DNA of 64,000 nt from Psilocybe azurescens (taxonomy: Eukaryota; Basidiomycota; Agaricomycetes; Agaricales; Agrocybaceae). The first letter of the stretch is position 1, and each line of letters starts with the position of its first letter. The notes under the pieces were generated by a model, which was given only the letters and a program-made list of their open reading frames with translations, had not been told where the DNA came from and did not search any database. The translations under genes and the position numbers were made by a program. The stretch covers positions 27,159 to 91,158 of the forward strand of contig JAJIRX010000670.1 in assembly GCA_023853785.1 (NCBI GenBank), read 5' to 3'. Shown here one piece after another: positions 23,701 through 35,869 of the stretch.

Positions 23701-25541
23701 TTTGTACTTCAACAAGTAGACCGTTGCATTGACTCGTGACGTCTTCAAAAGAGCGGATTGTGCCATCATATTTATCCTCTAAATCCTTGATATCCGTTCG
23801 GACTTCATGCAAATCCGTATACTGCCTCTCGATTGCGGACGCCTTCGTTCCATCAACCCAAGATGTAGCACGCTCTAGGACGACCGCCAAAGCCTGTACT
23901 TGTAAACCAAGTCTCCTGATTTCCAGGTTCTTCTTGTGGACTGTGTTGGAACTCTTGGTGTTCACGGCAAGGAGCTGGGCGTGCAGCTCATCCATCTCGC
24001 ATCGCAATTGGTCAATTGTAGCTAGTGTATGAGTATTGCTGGCCGTCGATACAGAGGACGATAGTTTGGCTTCCAACGCTTCGATAGTAAATCTAGATTC
24101 AGTTTCTAGGAACTGAACATCGCGTCGTAGGCCGTCCCTTTCCCCGCGAAGCCTATCAATTGCAGCCAAAAGTCGCTCGATCTGAGTAATTGCATCGATA
24201 TCAGTTTCTCGTTGATGTGGAGCTTCAGCCGCTACATGAGCGATTGGAATTGAATACGGATCCATGGTGTCCATGTCAATGAGGCAGGAGTTGTCGTTCA
24301 TGAGCGGATCGTCGCATGTCTCCAAAGACTTTGTGGCCCTAAATATATGAATAAGATACATCTCACATCATTAAAAGAAATCTTCAACTTACTTTTCCTT
24401 AAGAGTACGTTCTCGAACTTTCATCTCTTGCAACTCTCGACGAATTTCTGCCAACTCGTCAAGCGCCTCCTGCTTCTCTTTCATAAGTTCCGTACAATGC
24501 TCCTGACCTTCTGAGGCTCGTCGTTGTTCTTCCTTCAGCCTACTTTCCATCTTGCGAAGCTTCATCTTCAACTCTGTGGTCCCATCTTCTTCTCTCAACA
24601 TCAGCTCCAGCGCAGCAATCTTGGCATCGTCTTCTTCGATTCTCTTCAGCAGCTCATCCTCGCGACTCCTATCTCCTTGTTGTTGCCTCAGGTATACGAG
24701 CTCCTCTTCTTTTTCTTGCAATGAGGCTTTAAGGGCAGTAAATTGAGTGCTCAATTGTTTCTCGATTGCCAATTTGTCGTTGTCGGCCTTGATTAGGTCA
24801 TTCGAGACCTGTGCCAACTTCTGACTGATGGCCTGTAGGTCGGTCTCTTTCTTGGCCAAGGAGCCGCGAGCGTCTAATAGATCTTGTTCTAGTGTGGTAA
24901 TTCGGAAGTTAGACAGTGAAGATGAACGCGGTCTTGATATTGCTCGTCTGCCTGGAGTTGTGGTGGCAGTAGGTTGTATGATATCGCGTAAGTTGGACTC
25001 CAATTCCTTGACACGAGCCTCGAGCATGAACTTTTCCCGTTCAAGTTTTGCACCATGAGCCTTGTGCTCGTCTGAGGTGTGGGAGATTCTTTCCAGGGTG
25101 CCCTCCAACTGTCGTAGTTCTAAATGGCTGGATCTGGTCTTCTCCTGCGCAGTGATAAGTGCTGTTTTTGCATTCTCCGACGCTATCTTCTCGTTTCTTA
25201 GGTCATCCGATCGCTGGTTAAGGTCTGTTTCAAGTTGCAGAGCGCGTTGACTTTCCGCGGCAAGCTGTTAATGCGTCGTGTTTGGTATCGTATTGATATA
25301 AATAGTAGAGCAAAAGTCATACTTTGTGCAGTGCCTCATTCAACCTTTTCTTTCATTTCTTCGAGATCTGCAGCCTGTTTAATCAATCGGTCTTGCTGAG
25401 CGGCGATTTCACCTTCTGGAACCACTGTAAGCCACATTTTTTATAAAGTTTGCTCGTCTGCTTACCTTTGCTGGATAATTTGTCTTTAAATGCGCGACTT
25501 TCCTCGGAAACATCATCTATGCCGAGGTTCCAGGTAGACAT
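20719..25541 (-). CDS. Very long coiled-coil protein, unassigned
   Basis: The ATG at 25541 gives MSTWNLGIDDVSEESRAFKD. After short introns, long exons (about 25108-24389, 24330-22560 and others down to 21440) encode almost uninterrupted heptad-type sequence rich in Glu, Leu, Gln, Lys and Arg, such as LRKMESRLKEEQRRASEGQE and LEEQKTTLEGQMTTLKEQQA. One exon keeps an open frame for more than 550 codons. The tail is not coiled coil: it is basic, Pro/Ser/Thr-rich and full of TPER, TPRV and SPRR sites that suit proline-directed kinases, ending SAKPPW at 20719. Total length is roughly 1,450-1,500 residues. The shape resembles spindle-pole, cytoskeletal or Golgi tethering proteins, but I see no diagnostic domain and assign no function. 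Confidence 0.75.
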
Positions 25542-26946
25542 AGCTACCTTCGTCGAGCGCAACTCGTCTGAGGTGAAAAGTTGATGTCAAGAGTTGAGGT
25601 CCGCAAGGGTTTGGTTCATTCTCTTGGAATACACCGAACATCACGTGTTATATTTTAAACGTAATAAACGCGTCGAGGCTTGAATCATGTGATCGTGACG
25701 CGATTCATTAGCTCCGGATGGTGCCTCAAGTACGCGTCTTGAATTGGGACCATTGCGTTGCTTGCCTTTGGCTGCCACTGGACAACATCTCAAGATGTGT
25801 TAGTATTCCGAACACAAAGTATTGGATCTGTGCGGCCCTGTCTGTCGAAGCCAGATACCCAACATCATCCGTGCTCTTTAGTACTAGTAGTGAGTAATAT
25901 GAGAAAAATAATCCAAAAATCCACGCGGATGTGGGGCTGCTAATGGATTAGTATCGACTGGCTTGTAAAAAAGTCTAGAGCCACAAATATTACTGCTTAT
26001 CATGATGGACTTTTTCTACTCATATGGAACGGACTCCGGAATATCAGCATAGACAGATAATTTCTTTTCTTGTACAATGCATTCCATTTCCATACTGCTA
26101 TGGTCGTTTTAACTAGTCAGAAATGCAAACGGTCCGGCCAAATTAGCAGTGGCAGGGATGCGTTAAGGTCATGAGAATCCAGAGAAGCGCACCGCACACC
26201 GGCTACAACTGTAATTCGAATTCAATTTGACACCCACTGAAGATATAATCCTTGGCCCTTTCTCCTCGATTAAGAAATTGTTTTATCATATTCATGCTTG
26301 GACTTTCGTTTAAAGCTTCAGACGTTATTACAGAGGCCTTTTGTAGTCAATTTGCATGTGAATTTCTTTCTGATTTGAGGTTGGAGAAATTCGGAGAAAG
26401 ATAAGCGCACGCACCAGTCTTGGATTGTGGAGTCGGGGTCGGAGGAATATTTCAAATATATCCGTTTCGACAAGGATAATCACAATAAAAGGAATCGATT
26501 GATCAATGACGTCAATTTCTTTCCCGACATACTACTTGCTTGCCTTTTCTGAGCCTGTTGGTCCATTCTGGATCAGGTTTGCGGGTTATCGGTCAATATC
26601 AAAATCATTCCGCCATAAGCTGAAATTTTATAAAGGGCGGTTTACTTGCAAGTAAAATATGTGTGTTTAACGCGGACATTCCACCCTAGCAGCTAGTAAC
26701 CTGCACTCTGCGTCATTTCATAGCCCGTACTCCGAGTCATTCCGGCGAAATTCTGAGACATAGTACGCAACTCCGTGAGCCTATTTCAACTGCGATCGTT
26801 AACTGAGTTGCACACTCTCTCTTATCTTTACCATCATCAGATACACACTGTGTTATAATTCTACAAGAACACCTTGAGGTTAGTTGGGTTATTATGATTC
26901 GCTTTGTATATCGTCAAAGACAGGTTTCGTCCAAGCAGTAAACGCT
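25542..26946. promoter_or_regulatory. Divergent promoter region, coiled-coil gene and ARMT1-like gene
   Basis: This 1.4 kb region has no recognisable coding sequence. It lies between divergent starts. An E-box CACGTG is at 25642-25647, about 100 bases upstream of the coiled-coil start. A palindromic CRE-type TGACGTCA is at 26507-26514, about 430 bases upstream of the ARMT1-like ATG. Their use as binding sites is inference from the motif alone. Confidence 0.35.
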
Positions 26947-28868
26947 ATGGCTCCTGTATCAGCGAACGGGAACGAGCAGTCTACTGCATCGTCAACGGGT
27001 GCTCCGCCTCAGAGTCACTCTTCATCTTGGACATCTTCCGAGTAAAAAGGATATCAAAGCTCCTTGGCCGCGAACCCCCACCAGGGTCTGTATACGCCTC
27101 ATTCTACGAATGACGAATGTTTAATCTGAAAATCATTCAGGTCGACCCCAACAACCCGCCTTGGCCGGCGTACCGCGGATATCATGAATACTCCTTCGCA
27201 CATGCTACTATGCAATCCCGCTTACCTACTATCCTGGGCAAAGCTATAGAAGATGCAACGCGCACCTTGAATGGCCAGTCATTGGAGGAACGCGTTGTCG
27301 ACCTCGTACAATGCATTGACCGTATGGGTGATCTCATGATAGACCTCAGTGGCAATGCAAAATTGAGACCTATTATTGATGACGACGAAGCAGACGTCGC
27401 TCTTTGGAATAAAGAAATCGCAAAATATTTCCAAGGTGTGTAATCTAGGAAAGTGGATTGCCAAGATTAGTACAATGACGTCATTCGCGCCTAATTTCCA
27501 GGGAAGGATTTCATGAACGCGCCATGGTTATTTGCAGAGGCCTACAAATATCGCAGACTCCACGAGGCCTTCAGTATCAGCAAATTCTGGCGCGATTATG
27601 ATGTTTTCTACAGGCAAAAGGTACATATATCCGATAGCATCTGGGTTATGTTATCGTTATGTTAGACTGATGGCGTGCAGTGCGATACCTTTTCGCGTTC
27701 GACCGATGCGGTCTTTGAATTGTCACTACGCTTCGCTGAACCATTCAAAATCAACGAGTCTCTCTCACCTAAGGAGAAGCTTGAAGCAGAACGATTGATG
27801 TTCCTCGAATTGACCCAAGGTATGGGTTTCAATCAGTTTACAGACTCTTCACGATTTCAATGTCATCATAGTGTGTCTATGGGGAAATTCGACCGATCTT
27901 TCCCTTCTAATAAATATGACCGAAGATCAAATTAAATCCCTTCAATCGACCGGTGGGGATTCTCTCGCTGCCACTGAGAAGAATATTCTTGGCAATGACA
28001 TGCACCGTCTCTGGGATCACGTCAGGCAACTTCGGGAGAAGACCGGGGGAGAATAGATTTTGTTCTCGATAACGCTGGTTTTGAATTGTACTGTGATTGT
28101 GTTTATGGTATGTCGATTCATTAGGTATTTCTGTTCCGCTTTTAATCTGACACTTCGTCCAGCCGACTTCCTTATCCAAAGTGGACTAGCCAATCAGATT
28201 CGCTTTCATGGAAAAAGATACCCGTGGTTTGTTTCTGACGTCACGAAGAAAGATTGGGAATGGCTTTTGAACACCATGGTGTACGGGCAATTGTTTCCTA
28301 AGGCGAGCGATGCCGAGCGAGAATCGCTTCGTAGATTGGGCATCCGCTGGAAGGTATTCATTGTTCTTTGCCATACGACACAATGAGTCTGATATCTTCT
28401 CTAGCAATACGAAAAAGATGGCAAATGGGTGTACGAGCAACATCCTTTTTGGTGTACAGGATACACTTTTGGGATTTACACTCCGAAGCTCCCGATCTCT
28501 TCCTTCATCTTTCTCGCTCAGATCTGGTGATATTCAAAGGCGATCTGAACCACCGCAAATTGACATACGACTGCGCTGCGCCAGCTAGTACTCAGTTTGA
28601 AGTTGCCATTGGACCTATGGCAAGCTCAGCAGGAGCGCCTGTAATTGCCAGTCTAAGAACTATCAAGAGCGACGTGGTGGTCGGGCTTGGCCTACAAGGC
28701 GACGAAATCTCAGATGAACTCTACCAAGGCAGAACCAGGATGGAAAATCAGTGGAAAATACGTGCGTGTTACGTATTGTAATTTTATCAATATAGTGATC
28801 TAACTAGCTTTCAGGCCGTTGTTCTTTTGTCTGAGGGTCGTCCAGGGGAGCCCGTGCGTTTCGCATAG
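26947..28868 (+). CDS. DUF89 / ARMT1-type damage-control phosphatase, with frame breaks
   Basis: DUF89 subfamily III proteins (human ARMT1, yeast YMR027W) are metal-dependent phosphatases acting on sugar phosphates such as fructose 1-phosphate. Recognisable blocks in order are YRGYHEYSFAHATMQSRLP, FMNAPWLFAEAYKYRRLHEA, VCLWGNSTDLSLLINMTEDQ, the hallmark DFVLDNAGFELYCD, ADFLIQSGLANQIRFHGKRY, PWFVSDVTKKDWEWLL, DLVIFKGDLNHRKLTYDC and SLRTIKSDVVVGL, ending GEPVRFA at 28868. Metal-site DN and DLN motifs are present and introns are normal. Three one-base problems interrupt the frame: an extra T at 27043 makes a stop in SSEKKDIKAPWPRTP, the G run at 28045-28049 is one base short before IDFVLDN, and GG at 28728-28729 is one too many before EPGWKISGKY. 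Sequencing error or recent decay are both possible. Confidence 0.88.
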
Positions 28869-31245
28869 TCAATTTTTTCTTGTCATCCTTTTTCTTTCGG
28901 TTGTTCAAGTTTCTTTACGCAACGCCGCTTATCAACAAGCAACATTTTCCTTTAGTAACACCAGTGTTATTATAAAATTTAAATGTGCAAGAGGTATATT
29001 ACATCGACGATCAACGCTTCAGCAGTATGTGTGCAGTCCTGACTCCAGATAACCAATTGATAACCTTTGTGGATGATGCATTCTAATAATAAAACATAGC
29101 TCTAATGGAAGTTCAGCGAATTCTATAAATAAATGCGTGCTACATTCATTTGAGCAGTTCTTCTGTTCATCGTGCATGGCTGCTTATTTCCCCACATCAA
29201 CTCGTGACTTCTTGCGAAGGCTATCCCTTAAATATTTTGAGAATGATCAATACAAGGAACACTTATACGCGGCATTGTATTTATATTCCGCAAAATGGCG
29301 AGCTGCGAACTCAAGGGGACGTATGTGTGTTTCGGAGAGAAGAATTCAAGTGGACCTCATGGACAACTACCCGGTATACAAAAGCAATGCAGAAGTTTCT
29401 CATACTTACTAATCCGACCAAGGTCGTGGAGAAAACCCATGGCGCAACGTCCTCGCGTTCCAGGAAAGACTAGGGTAGGCATATGAAGTTCTGACCAGGA
29501 TTGGTCGAAGCAATTTCAATTGAATTGCAAGAACCGACGCTCGAGATATGTGCAATCTCAGGCGGCGGAGCAAGTTTAAGCAGTGATTCTCCACTCACTG
29601 GTAACTAGACAAAGTGTGGGTCGACTGCCCGTTTGCTCACAGATGAGATAGAACAGGTATTTATTCCAAGATGAAGGGCAAATCTGCGAAAACGCAGATT
29701 TAGATGTTCATCGTCCTTCGCGCACATAGCAGCTGAGCCGTCATTTCTGATATTCCATCTGCCAAACGCCGGATGTAAGGATTGTGAACGGGCACCTGTT
29801 TTCTTGCTGGTGAGATACAATGACTTCTCATGACCAGACGTTTGCACAGCACAGAGCGCATGACGATTCCCCATAGAAGCGCTAGTATGTGAACGGAAGC
29901 AGAAGATAGAGATTTATTTTAGACACTCCTGTGGCAAATTAATCATTTCAAAGGTACCTGCGCGCACACACCGTTGACATTTGATATTTCGAGAAAATTG
30001 ATCAGCAAGTGCTGAAAGACATTGCTATTTCAGGCTTGTCAGTGCTATGTACGGCCACGATGGGCATCTTTTGACTGGAGTCAACTTAAGGGTGATTGAA
30101 GGAAGATATATGACGACGTGTTGCGGTTGTCCTGTTCAAAATGACGCCCATGTGCAGAAAATAGACCGTGAGACCCAAAATGCTTGGTACACAGTAGTGC
30201 TCTCGCTCGAGTTCCAGCAAGTAAAGATGGTGCAGTAAAGATTGCGATGATGCGATAATTGAACAAACGAAAAGGCATCGGAGGGTATTGGGTTCTTTGG
30301 CCGGCCCTGATGTTCGGAATCTAAACTTGGACCCTCGGCTGTGGCTTCGATCTAAAATTAACTCTACCTTTCTCTACAACTGCTTGATGTGGTCGGCCGT
30401 TCAGCATGTACACTTGCCTTTCCATTCTATTAAGTCACGAATCCCAGGTATGTACCATGCTGTCTATGGCCGTATATAACCAGCCTTTGGACAACGCATG
30501 ATGTTGACGGTTGTTCGGTGGCCAATATTTCACACTACTCAACACCCCATCTCGATTTAGGTGCATATTTTTTGAACGGGTTCAGGCCAGAGATTTCCAT
30601 ACGACAGAATGGACGCCCTTCATGGAAGCACAAGCTAGATCATTCTACCTCATAGAGATCTTGCACTAATTGCGACAAACGATGCGCTCATGATGATAGT
30701 TGCACGATTTCCCGATGTCCTTCCCCAAAATGCCCAGCGATTCAATTATTCAGGCCTGTGGATTCTAAGTCTATGCCCCTCTTCTTGAAAAATTATTCAG
30801 CGACCTCGCGGGTCTGCTTCTTCGCTTCCCAGATGCTTGCTCCAAGAAATGGTAACCCAAGAAACACAACTTAGGCAATTCAAAAACTGATCTCTAATCT
30901 ATTTTTGTTATCACTACCTCCGTGTGAGTATGAAATCCCGGCATCACCATAACCTGTTCATCTGCTTCTTACTGATGACTGTCAGATTCTAGGTGAACTA
31001 TGTTTCCATACGCTCATCTCAATTGACCTCATGGCCAATCAACAAAACGCCTGAAATAATGTCGATAATTTTAGTTCCGAATCGCAATCGTTCAGGCATA
31101 TCTCAACTCAGTATGAGAGGAACTACAATAGATGCCTGATTATCGACACAACTGGTACTCGTGGATTGCTACGCATTGGTTTCGGCTTTGAAATCTGGGG
31201 AATCTCTTGTCAGAGCTTTCCATGTGCTGCCGATTATACAAAAGA
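28869..31245. other. Gene-free stretch before aspartic protease
   Basis: This is about 2.4 kb with only short, unrecognisable ORFs on both strands (longest about 107 codons near 29150-29473). I found no RNA gene, long repeat or transposon signature. The last few hundred bases presumably hold the protease promoter. Confidence 0.45.
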
Positions 31246-31256
31246 TATATAAAAGG
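31246..31256 (+). promoter_or_regulatory. TATA box of the aspartic protease gene
   Basis: TATATAAAAGG lies 67 bases upstream of the ATG at 31323, a usual spacing for a strongly expressed fungal secreted-enzyme gene. Confidence 0.6.
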
Positions 31257-31322
31257 ACGATGCTTTAACTTCGAGAGACTCATCGAATATCTGCATTCAG
31301 GAGCTCCATTCGATTGTCCATC

Positions 31323-33073
31323 ATGTTCCCTACCACTTTGTTGACCACTCTCCTTCTCGCTCTGTCGGTTGCTGCCAACCCAGTGCTGGTGAACAGGTCC
31401 CCTGTGACTTTGGCCATCTCTCGTCGTACCAACTTCACGAGCGTACATAACCTCCTCCGACACGATCAGAACAGGGCAAAGTTCCTGAAGGCCAAGGGTG
31501 CTGCTAAGGCTGCTGGAATTTCCTTCCAACAGGACTCTGTCATTAACGAGCAAGTTGACAATCAAGTCGTCACCTACGTTGCAAGTGTCGGTGTTGGCAG
31601 CCCACCCACACAATGTAGGCCTTTGTCCTGTGAAGATTTAATCAGTGTTAACCTTGCTTGAAACAGTCAATCTCCTCATTGATACCGGAAGGTATGGGCT
31701 TCGATATTTCATTCTATTTTTATCGGCTAATAAGAGCCCCGTCGTCCCGAAGTTCGAACACATGGGTCGGTGCTGGTACAGCTTACAAGAAGACCAGCAC
31801 TAGCGTCCAGACGTCTAACAAAGTGGTAAGTGGCCCTCTTTATGCTTTTGAAGATCTCAATTTAAATGACGTTCTGTTAGTCTGTGACGTATGGATCGGG
31901 CTCCTTCTCTGGAACTGAATTCACCGACACTGTCACCCTTGCCTCAGGCCTTGTCATTCCTAAACAATCAATCGGTGTCGCCTCACAGGTTCGTGGTTTG
32001 ATTCTCTGGCTGTCCCACATTTCTCAAACTTTCATTTGCAGTCCACTGGATTCCGAAGGCGTTGATGGCATTCTTGGGTATGTGAACCGTTTAGTTTTCT
32101 GCACTTTTCATTGGCTGAAATCGTTTGAAATAGCATTGGTCCAGTTGACCTTACTTTGGATACCCTTTCACCAGCTACCAACAGCTTAATCCCGACTGTT
32201 ACCGACAATTTGTTCGCCAATGGCGTGATCAACGCCAATGAGATCGGTATCTCCTTCAACCCTACTACTGTGGAGGACAATGAAAACGGAGAGCTCACCT
32301 GGGGTATGTCAATTGTAGCTTGGATGAAAATACTCTTTCTCACTAACAATTTCCCTACCTACAGGCGGAACTGATCCCGCCAAGTTCACCGGCTCGGTCT
32401 CATTCATGTGAGCAACTTATGATTTGGGTCCGTCTATGATAGTAGTTCTTATCTTACATGTAAATCAGCCCTTTGACCACCACTTCCCCTGCCAATGAAT
32501 TCTGGGGTATCAACCAGTCAGTCCGATATGGCACTTCTACTTCTATTTTGGCCACCACCGCTGGAATTGTCGATACCGGTATGTTAATCTTTGCGGAGAG
32601 CCGGTAGGAACGAGTCTAACTATATGGAAAATAGGAACTACTCTTGTCCTCCCTCGCCACCAACGGATTTAAAAAGTACCAGACTGCCACCAAAGCCACC
32701 GCTGATGCTGCTACTGGACTGTTGAAGGTCACAACTGCTAACTTCAATGCTCTGCAAAGTTTGTTCTTCGTTGCTAATGGAGTAAGTTTTGATCTGGTGA
32801 CCTTTTCCTGAATGCGATCACTTACGATTTGACTAGGCTACTTTCGAGTTGACTGCCAATGCTCAAATCTGGCCTCGTGCTCTCAACACCGACATTGGCG
32901 GTGTTGCTGGAAGCTATCTACCTCATCGTCGCCGACCTTGGCTCGAACAGTGGCGAGGGTCTCGACTTCATCAATGGCTTCACTTTCCTCGAGCGCTTCT
33001 ACTCCGTGTTCGACACTGCCAACAAGCGTGTTGGTTTCGCTACCACCCCTTCACCGCGTCGACAGTCAATTAA
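31323..33073 (+). CDS. Secreted aspartic protease, polyporopepsin-like (A1 family)
   Basis: A1 aspartic proteases are secreted, acid-active endopeptidases. The ATG at 31323 starts a signal peptide (MFPTTLLTTLLLALSVAANP) and propeptide with ISRR. The mature region shows catalytic motif 1, FNLLIDTGSSNTWVGAG, flap sequence VTYGSGSFSGTEFTDTV, GVDGILGIGPVDLT, WGINQSVRYGTSTSILATTA and catalytic motif 2, GIVDTGTTL. FELTANAQIWPRALNTDIGG and LDFINGFTFLERFYSVFDTA close it. Block order and wording match basidiomycete polyporopepsins. Seven or so introns have good splice sites. Three single-base shifts break the text: one C too many at 32651-32653, an extra T at 32915, and one C too few at 33046-33049. 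Correcting them ends the protein FTASTVN at 33073. Confidence 0.92.
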
Positions 33074-33357
33074 ATGAGAATATCGAGTGCAATCGAAGTT
33101 ATCAATTTCTCCGGCATGTAATACTTATTCATATTCGCATCGCACAATACCATTTCTTTCTTTCATTGCGGGTATCTTGTGTTCTGAGAATAGGAATATT
33201 AGCCAATCCCACTTTGTGGAGTCATGAAATTCGGGAGGAAAGCCCCCGTTCATGTTGTGGCTGGATTCTCCCAGAAGCTCTTTGTCTCATGATCATGAAG
33301 TAACTTGATCGGATATTCGGGTGAAACCTTATTTGTTCTGTGATGTCTGTCTCCTAG

Positions 33358-33506
33358 TACCGATATCGATGGCGTCGCGGGAAGCATCTACCTCATCGAC
33401 TACTTTTCACCACAAGCGTCCAGGTGTTGTTGACGGTTTTGTTTTGATCGAACGACTCCACTTCGTGTTTAACACCGCCAGTAACTTAATGCCACGATCC
33501 AACTGA
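33358..33506 (+). pseudogene. Partial duplicate of aspartic protease 3' end
   Basis: Starting at 33358 the text reads TDIDGVAGSIYLID, nearly the same as NTDIGGVAGSIYLIVADLG in the full gene upstream. Frame-shifted remnants VVDGFVLIERLHFVFNTASN then match LDFINGFTFLERFYSVFDTAN. Only this C-terminal block is present, the frame is broken, and no N-terminal or catalytic part is nearby. It is a relic of tandem duplication. It lacks the extra T found at 32915 in the main gene, which supports that T being an insertion. Confidence 0.7.
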
Positions 33507-34044
33507 ATGAGGCAGTGGAAACAGCCGAATGACCAATAATCCAACCCAGTGGTAGGCCGAATGCAATCTAAGTATCAGTTTCTCCGAGAATCAGCACGTG
33601 TATAAAAGCTGTTTGTCATATAACGCCTTTTCATTTATTGACGTACCGTGACATTGCTGCCAGTGAAGGTACCTATGGTCTATTTATAGTGCATCTGTGT
33701 GTGTGCGTCGTTGCCTGATACGGCATTTGCGCAGCACAGCAATCAACATCGTGCTTGAAACATATGTCTATGTACGTCGTAGCCCAAAACGGGGTTGTTG
33801 TGGCAAAATTGCGCAGCAGCTTAAGCAAAAAAAAAAGTGGTAGCTGATATACATATTATGCGATTCAATAGTGTATCGACAGAACGAACGACAAAAGTAA
33901 TTATACTTAAGAGCAAGAAATCAACAGATCCTAATCTGATCTCTACGGGACCAGACCATTCTCGTATAGGCAAGCAGCAAAACCCCACAGCGACTATTAC
34001 ATTATACATACACCTTTATATAATGGGCTTATTGCGGCCTTGGA
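33507..34044. other. Intergenic stretch between protease relic and RING gene
   Basis: The convergent 3' flanks of the protease and RING genes meet here. An A-run of about 10 is at 33826-33835. No gene or repeat is recognised. Confidence 0.5.
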
Positions 34045-35869
34045 CTAATCCAAATCCTCAGACCAGCTGCCGGGGACGTTGGGGCTTCCACTACTGTGGC
34101 TCTGTCCCCCATTCGAATTCGAACGCGGCGATGACCTTGAACGCGAAGTTGGGTCGGAATTCGACCGACGATGCTGCGATTCGTGCTGGGCATGGGCATG
34201 GGTATTCGATCGTGGAGGTGATCTCGCTCCACCTCCGTTCCCACTTGATGGAGTGTTATGGCTATTCTGATTGTGGTGCCCAAGGCCAGCCAGGCCATTG
34301 AATATAGTGTGGAAAAGCCCACTGTGCTCCTGTGTGCGACCTGTCCCGGAACCGGAGTCACGTTGGTTTGGCCCAGTCGGTCCTGGACTATGAGGTCCGT
34401 TGCCACTGCCGCCGCCACCGGTGTCTGTCCCAGGATTCCGAGGCGGTGAAGGATGCTGTTCCGGCTGTGGTACCAGAGCATATCTATAGAAACAGAACAC
34501 GATCAGGTTTGCTGAAAAAGCCCCGAGATTGTTGAAGATGGAGATTGGAGCATACCGGCAAACAGGACAAGTACCGCTGGATTTCAACCATGGGACGATA
34601 CATGGCTCATGGAAAGGATGTTTACAAGGCAATGTCACTACAATTTGCTCATCTGGATCCTCTGATCCGAGCTTGAACTGTTCTTTACATACAGCGCAAT
34701 CTTGCTCCAAAGTTGCACCTGAAATATTCTTATTAAAAAGATACAAAAAAGAAGTTGAGAAATCTGACTGACTTCCTTCCTCCAGCACTTCCCGGGGTAG
34801 CTTTTGGATTATCTCCTCTGTCGCTGGAACTGGACGGTGGGAGTTGGAGTTTTCCATTATTTGTGTAATGATGTTGTCCAGCGCTGCATGAAGAAATAGA
34901 TAAATCAGTTAATGAATGATCAAGCAGCCATCTGTTGTAGTTACCTTCCTGATTGAACACATAATCTCCCATCCTTCCGTTTTCTGGAACCCCTCCAAAC
35001 ATTCCGAGGTCGTGTTGGCCAAGCAGCGCCATTAGATATTGGGCCATTAAAGGACCACTGATATCTCGGCCACCAGTGGCACCGAAAGCCTGAGTATTCG
35101 GTCCTAAAAATCTGATAATGGAGGTGAGTGCCATTCAGAGCAAGAAATGGGCGTCGAATTTACGTGGACATGTTAGGTACACTGCCCGGACTATCTGGCC
35201 GTGTCCCGGGCGCACCATTATTCGCTCCCTCAAGTATGTTTGCTCCACCTATCCGTACCGTTCGCCCTCCAGGACCTCTCATTTCAAAAGCAACCTAAGA
35301 AATTTTGAGGTCAGGTACAACGCAATAAAATCAGCGATGACATACTGCAGGCCCTGTGGTTCTCGGTGTGCTGTTCCGAGCAATACCCCGGTCCATCACG
35401 GATTGCAGAGCGACTGAGACGAATATTATTAACCGTTAAGTAGCCTTGTCAGCTGCCGATGAATACGCACAAAATAAACCCTCCAGAGGCATTCCGCTGT
35501 GCTCAGCACCCTCAGGGCCATCCAGATGGTCTCCTCCTACATCGTGTGCAAAATGACGGGGATCATCTGCAGCATTTTCCATCTAATCGTTTGTGAATCC
35601 ATCGTCCCATGACGACATACAGGTGGTATTACCAACCTTCTCTACAAAGCTGCCATGGCAAGATGCACATACAGGGTCAGGGACCTAAGAAGGAGGCTCA
35701 ATAATTTGACCGTGTTGACTGCAGGCCGTAATAATTACCAATAGTGGTCTCATTTCTGCATGGCACTTATGAGGCGATGACAGGTTAGCCCTGGAACACA
35801 TCGTCGAGATAAGATCGAAGAACTAACTTCATGACAAAACCAAAGAGGTTCCCTCGACGTGGTTGACAT
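34045..35869 (-). CDS. RING-H2 E3 ubiquitin ligase, RNF115/RNF126-like
   Basis: This family pairs an N-terminal BCA2-type zinc ribbon with a C-terminal RING-H2 and ubiquitinates cytosolic and mislocalised proteins. The ATG at 35869 gives [14 protein letters not shown]; splicing joins it to CHAEMRPLL and then [16 protein letters not shown], supplying the zinc-ribbon cysteines. A variable Gly/Pro-rich middle follows, then [20 protein letters not shown]. The RING-H2 reads CAVCKEQF, then [20 protein letters not shown] and PVCR, with all eight ligands present. The tail is Ser/Gly/His/Asn-rich, low complexity, ending SWSEDLD at 34045. The canonical order and complete ligands make the call secure; substrates are unknown. 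Confidence 0.9.

Noticed and set aside
23110..24032. Plus-strand ORFs inside the coiled-coil gene
   Set aside because: They are antisense shadows of a long exon, with Ser/Leu-rich composition that mirrors Glu/Gln heptads.
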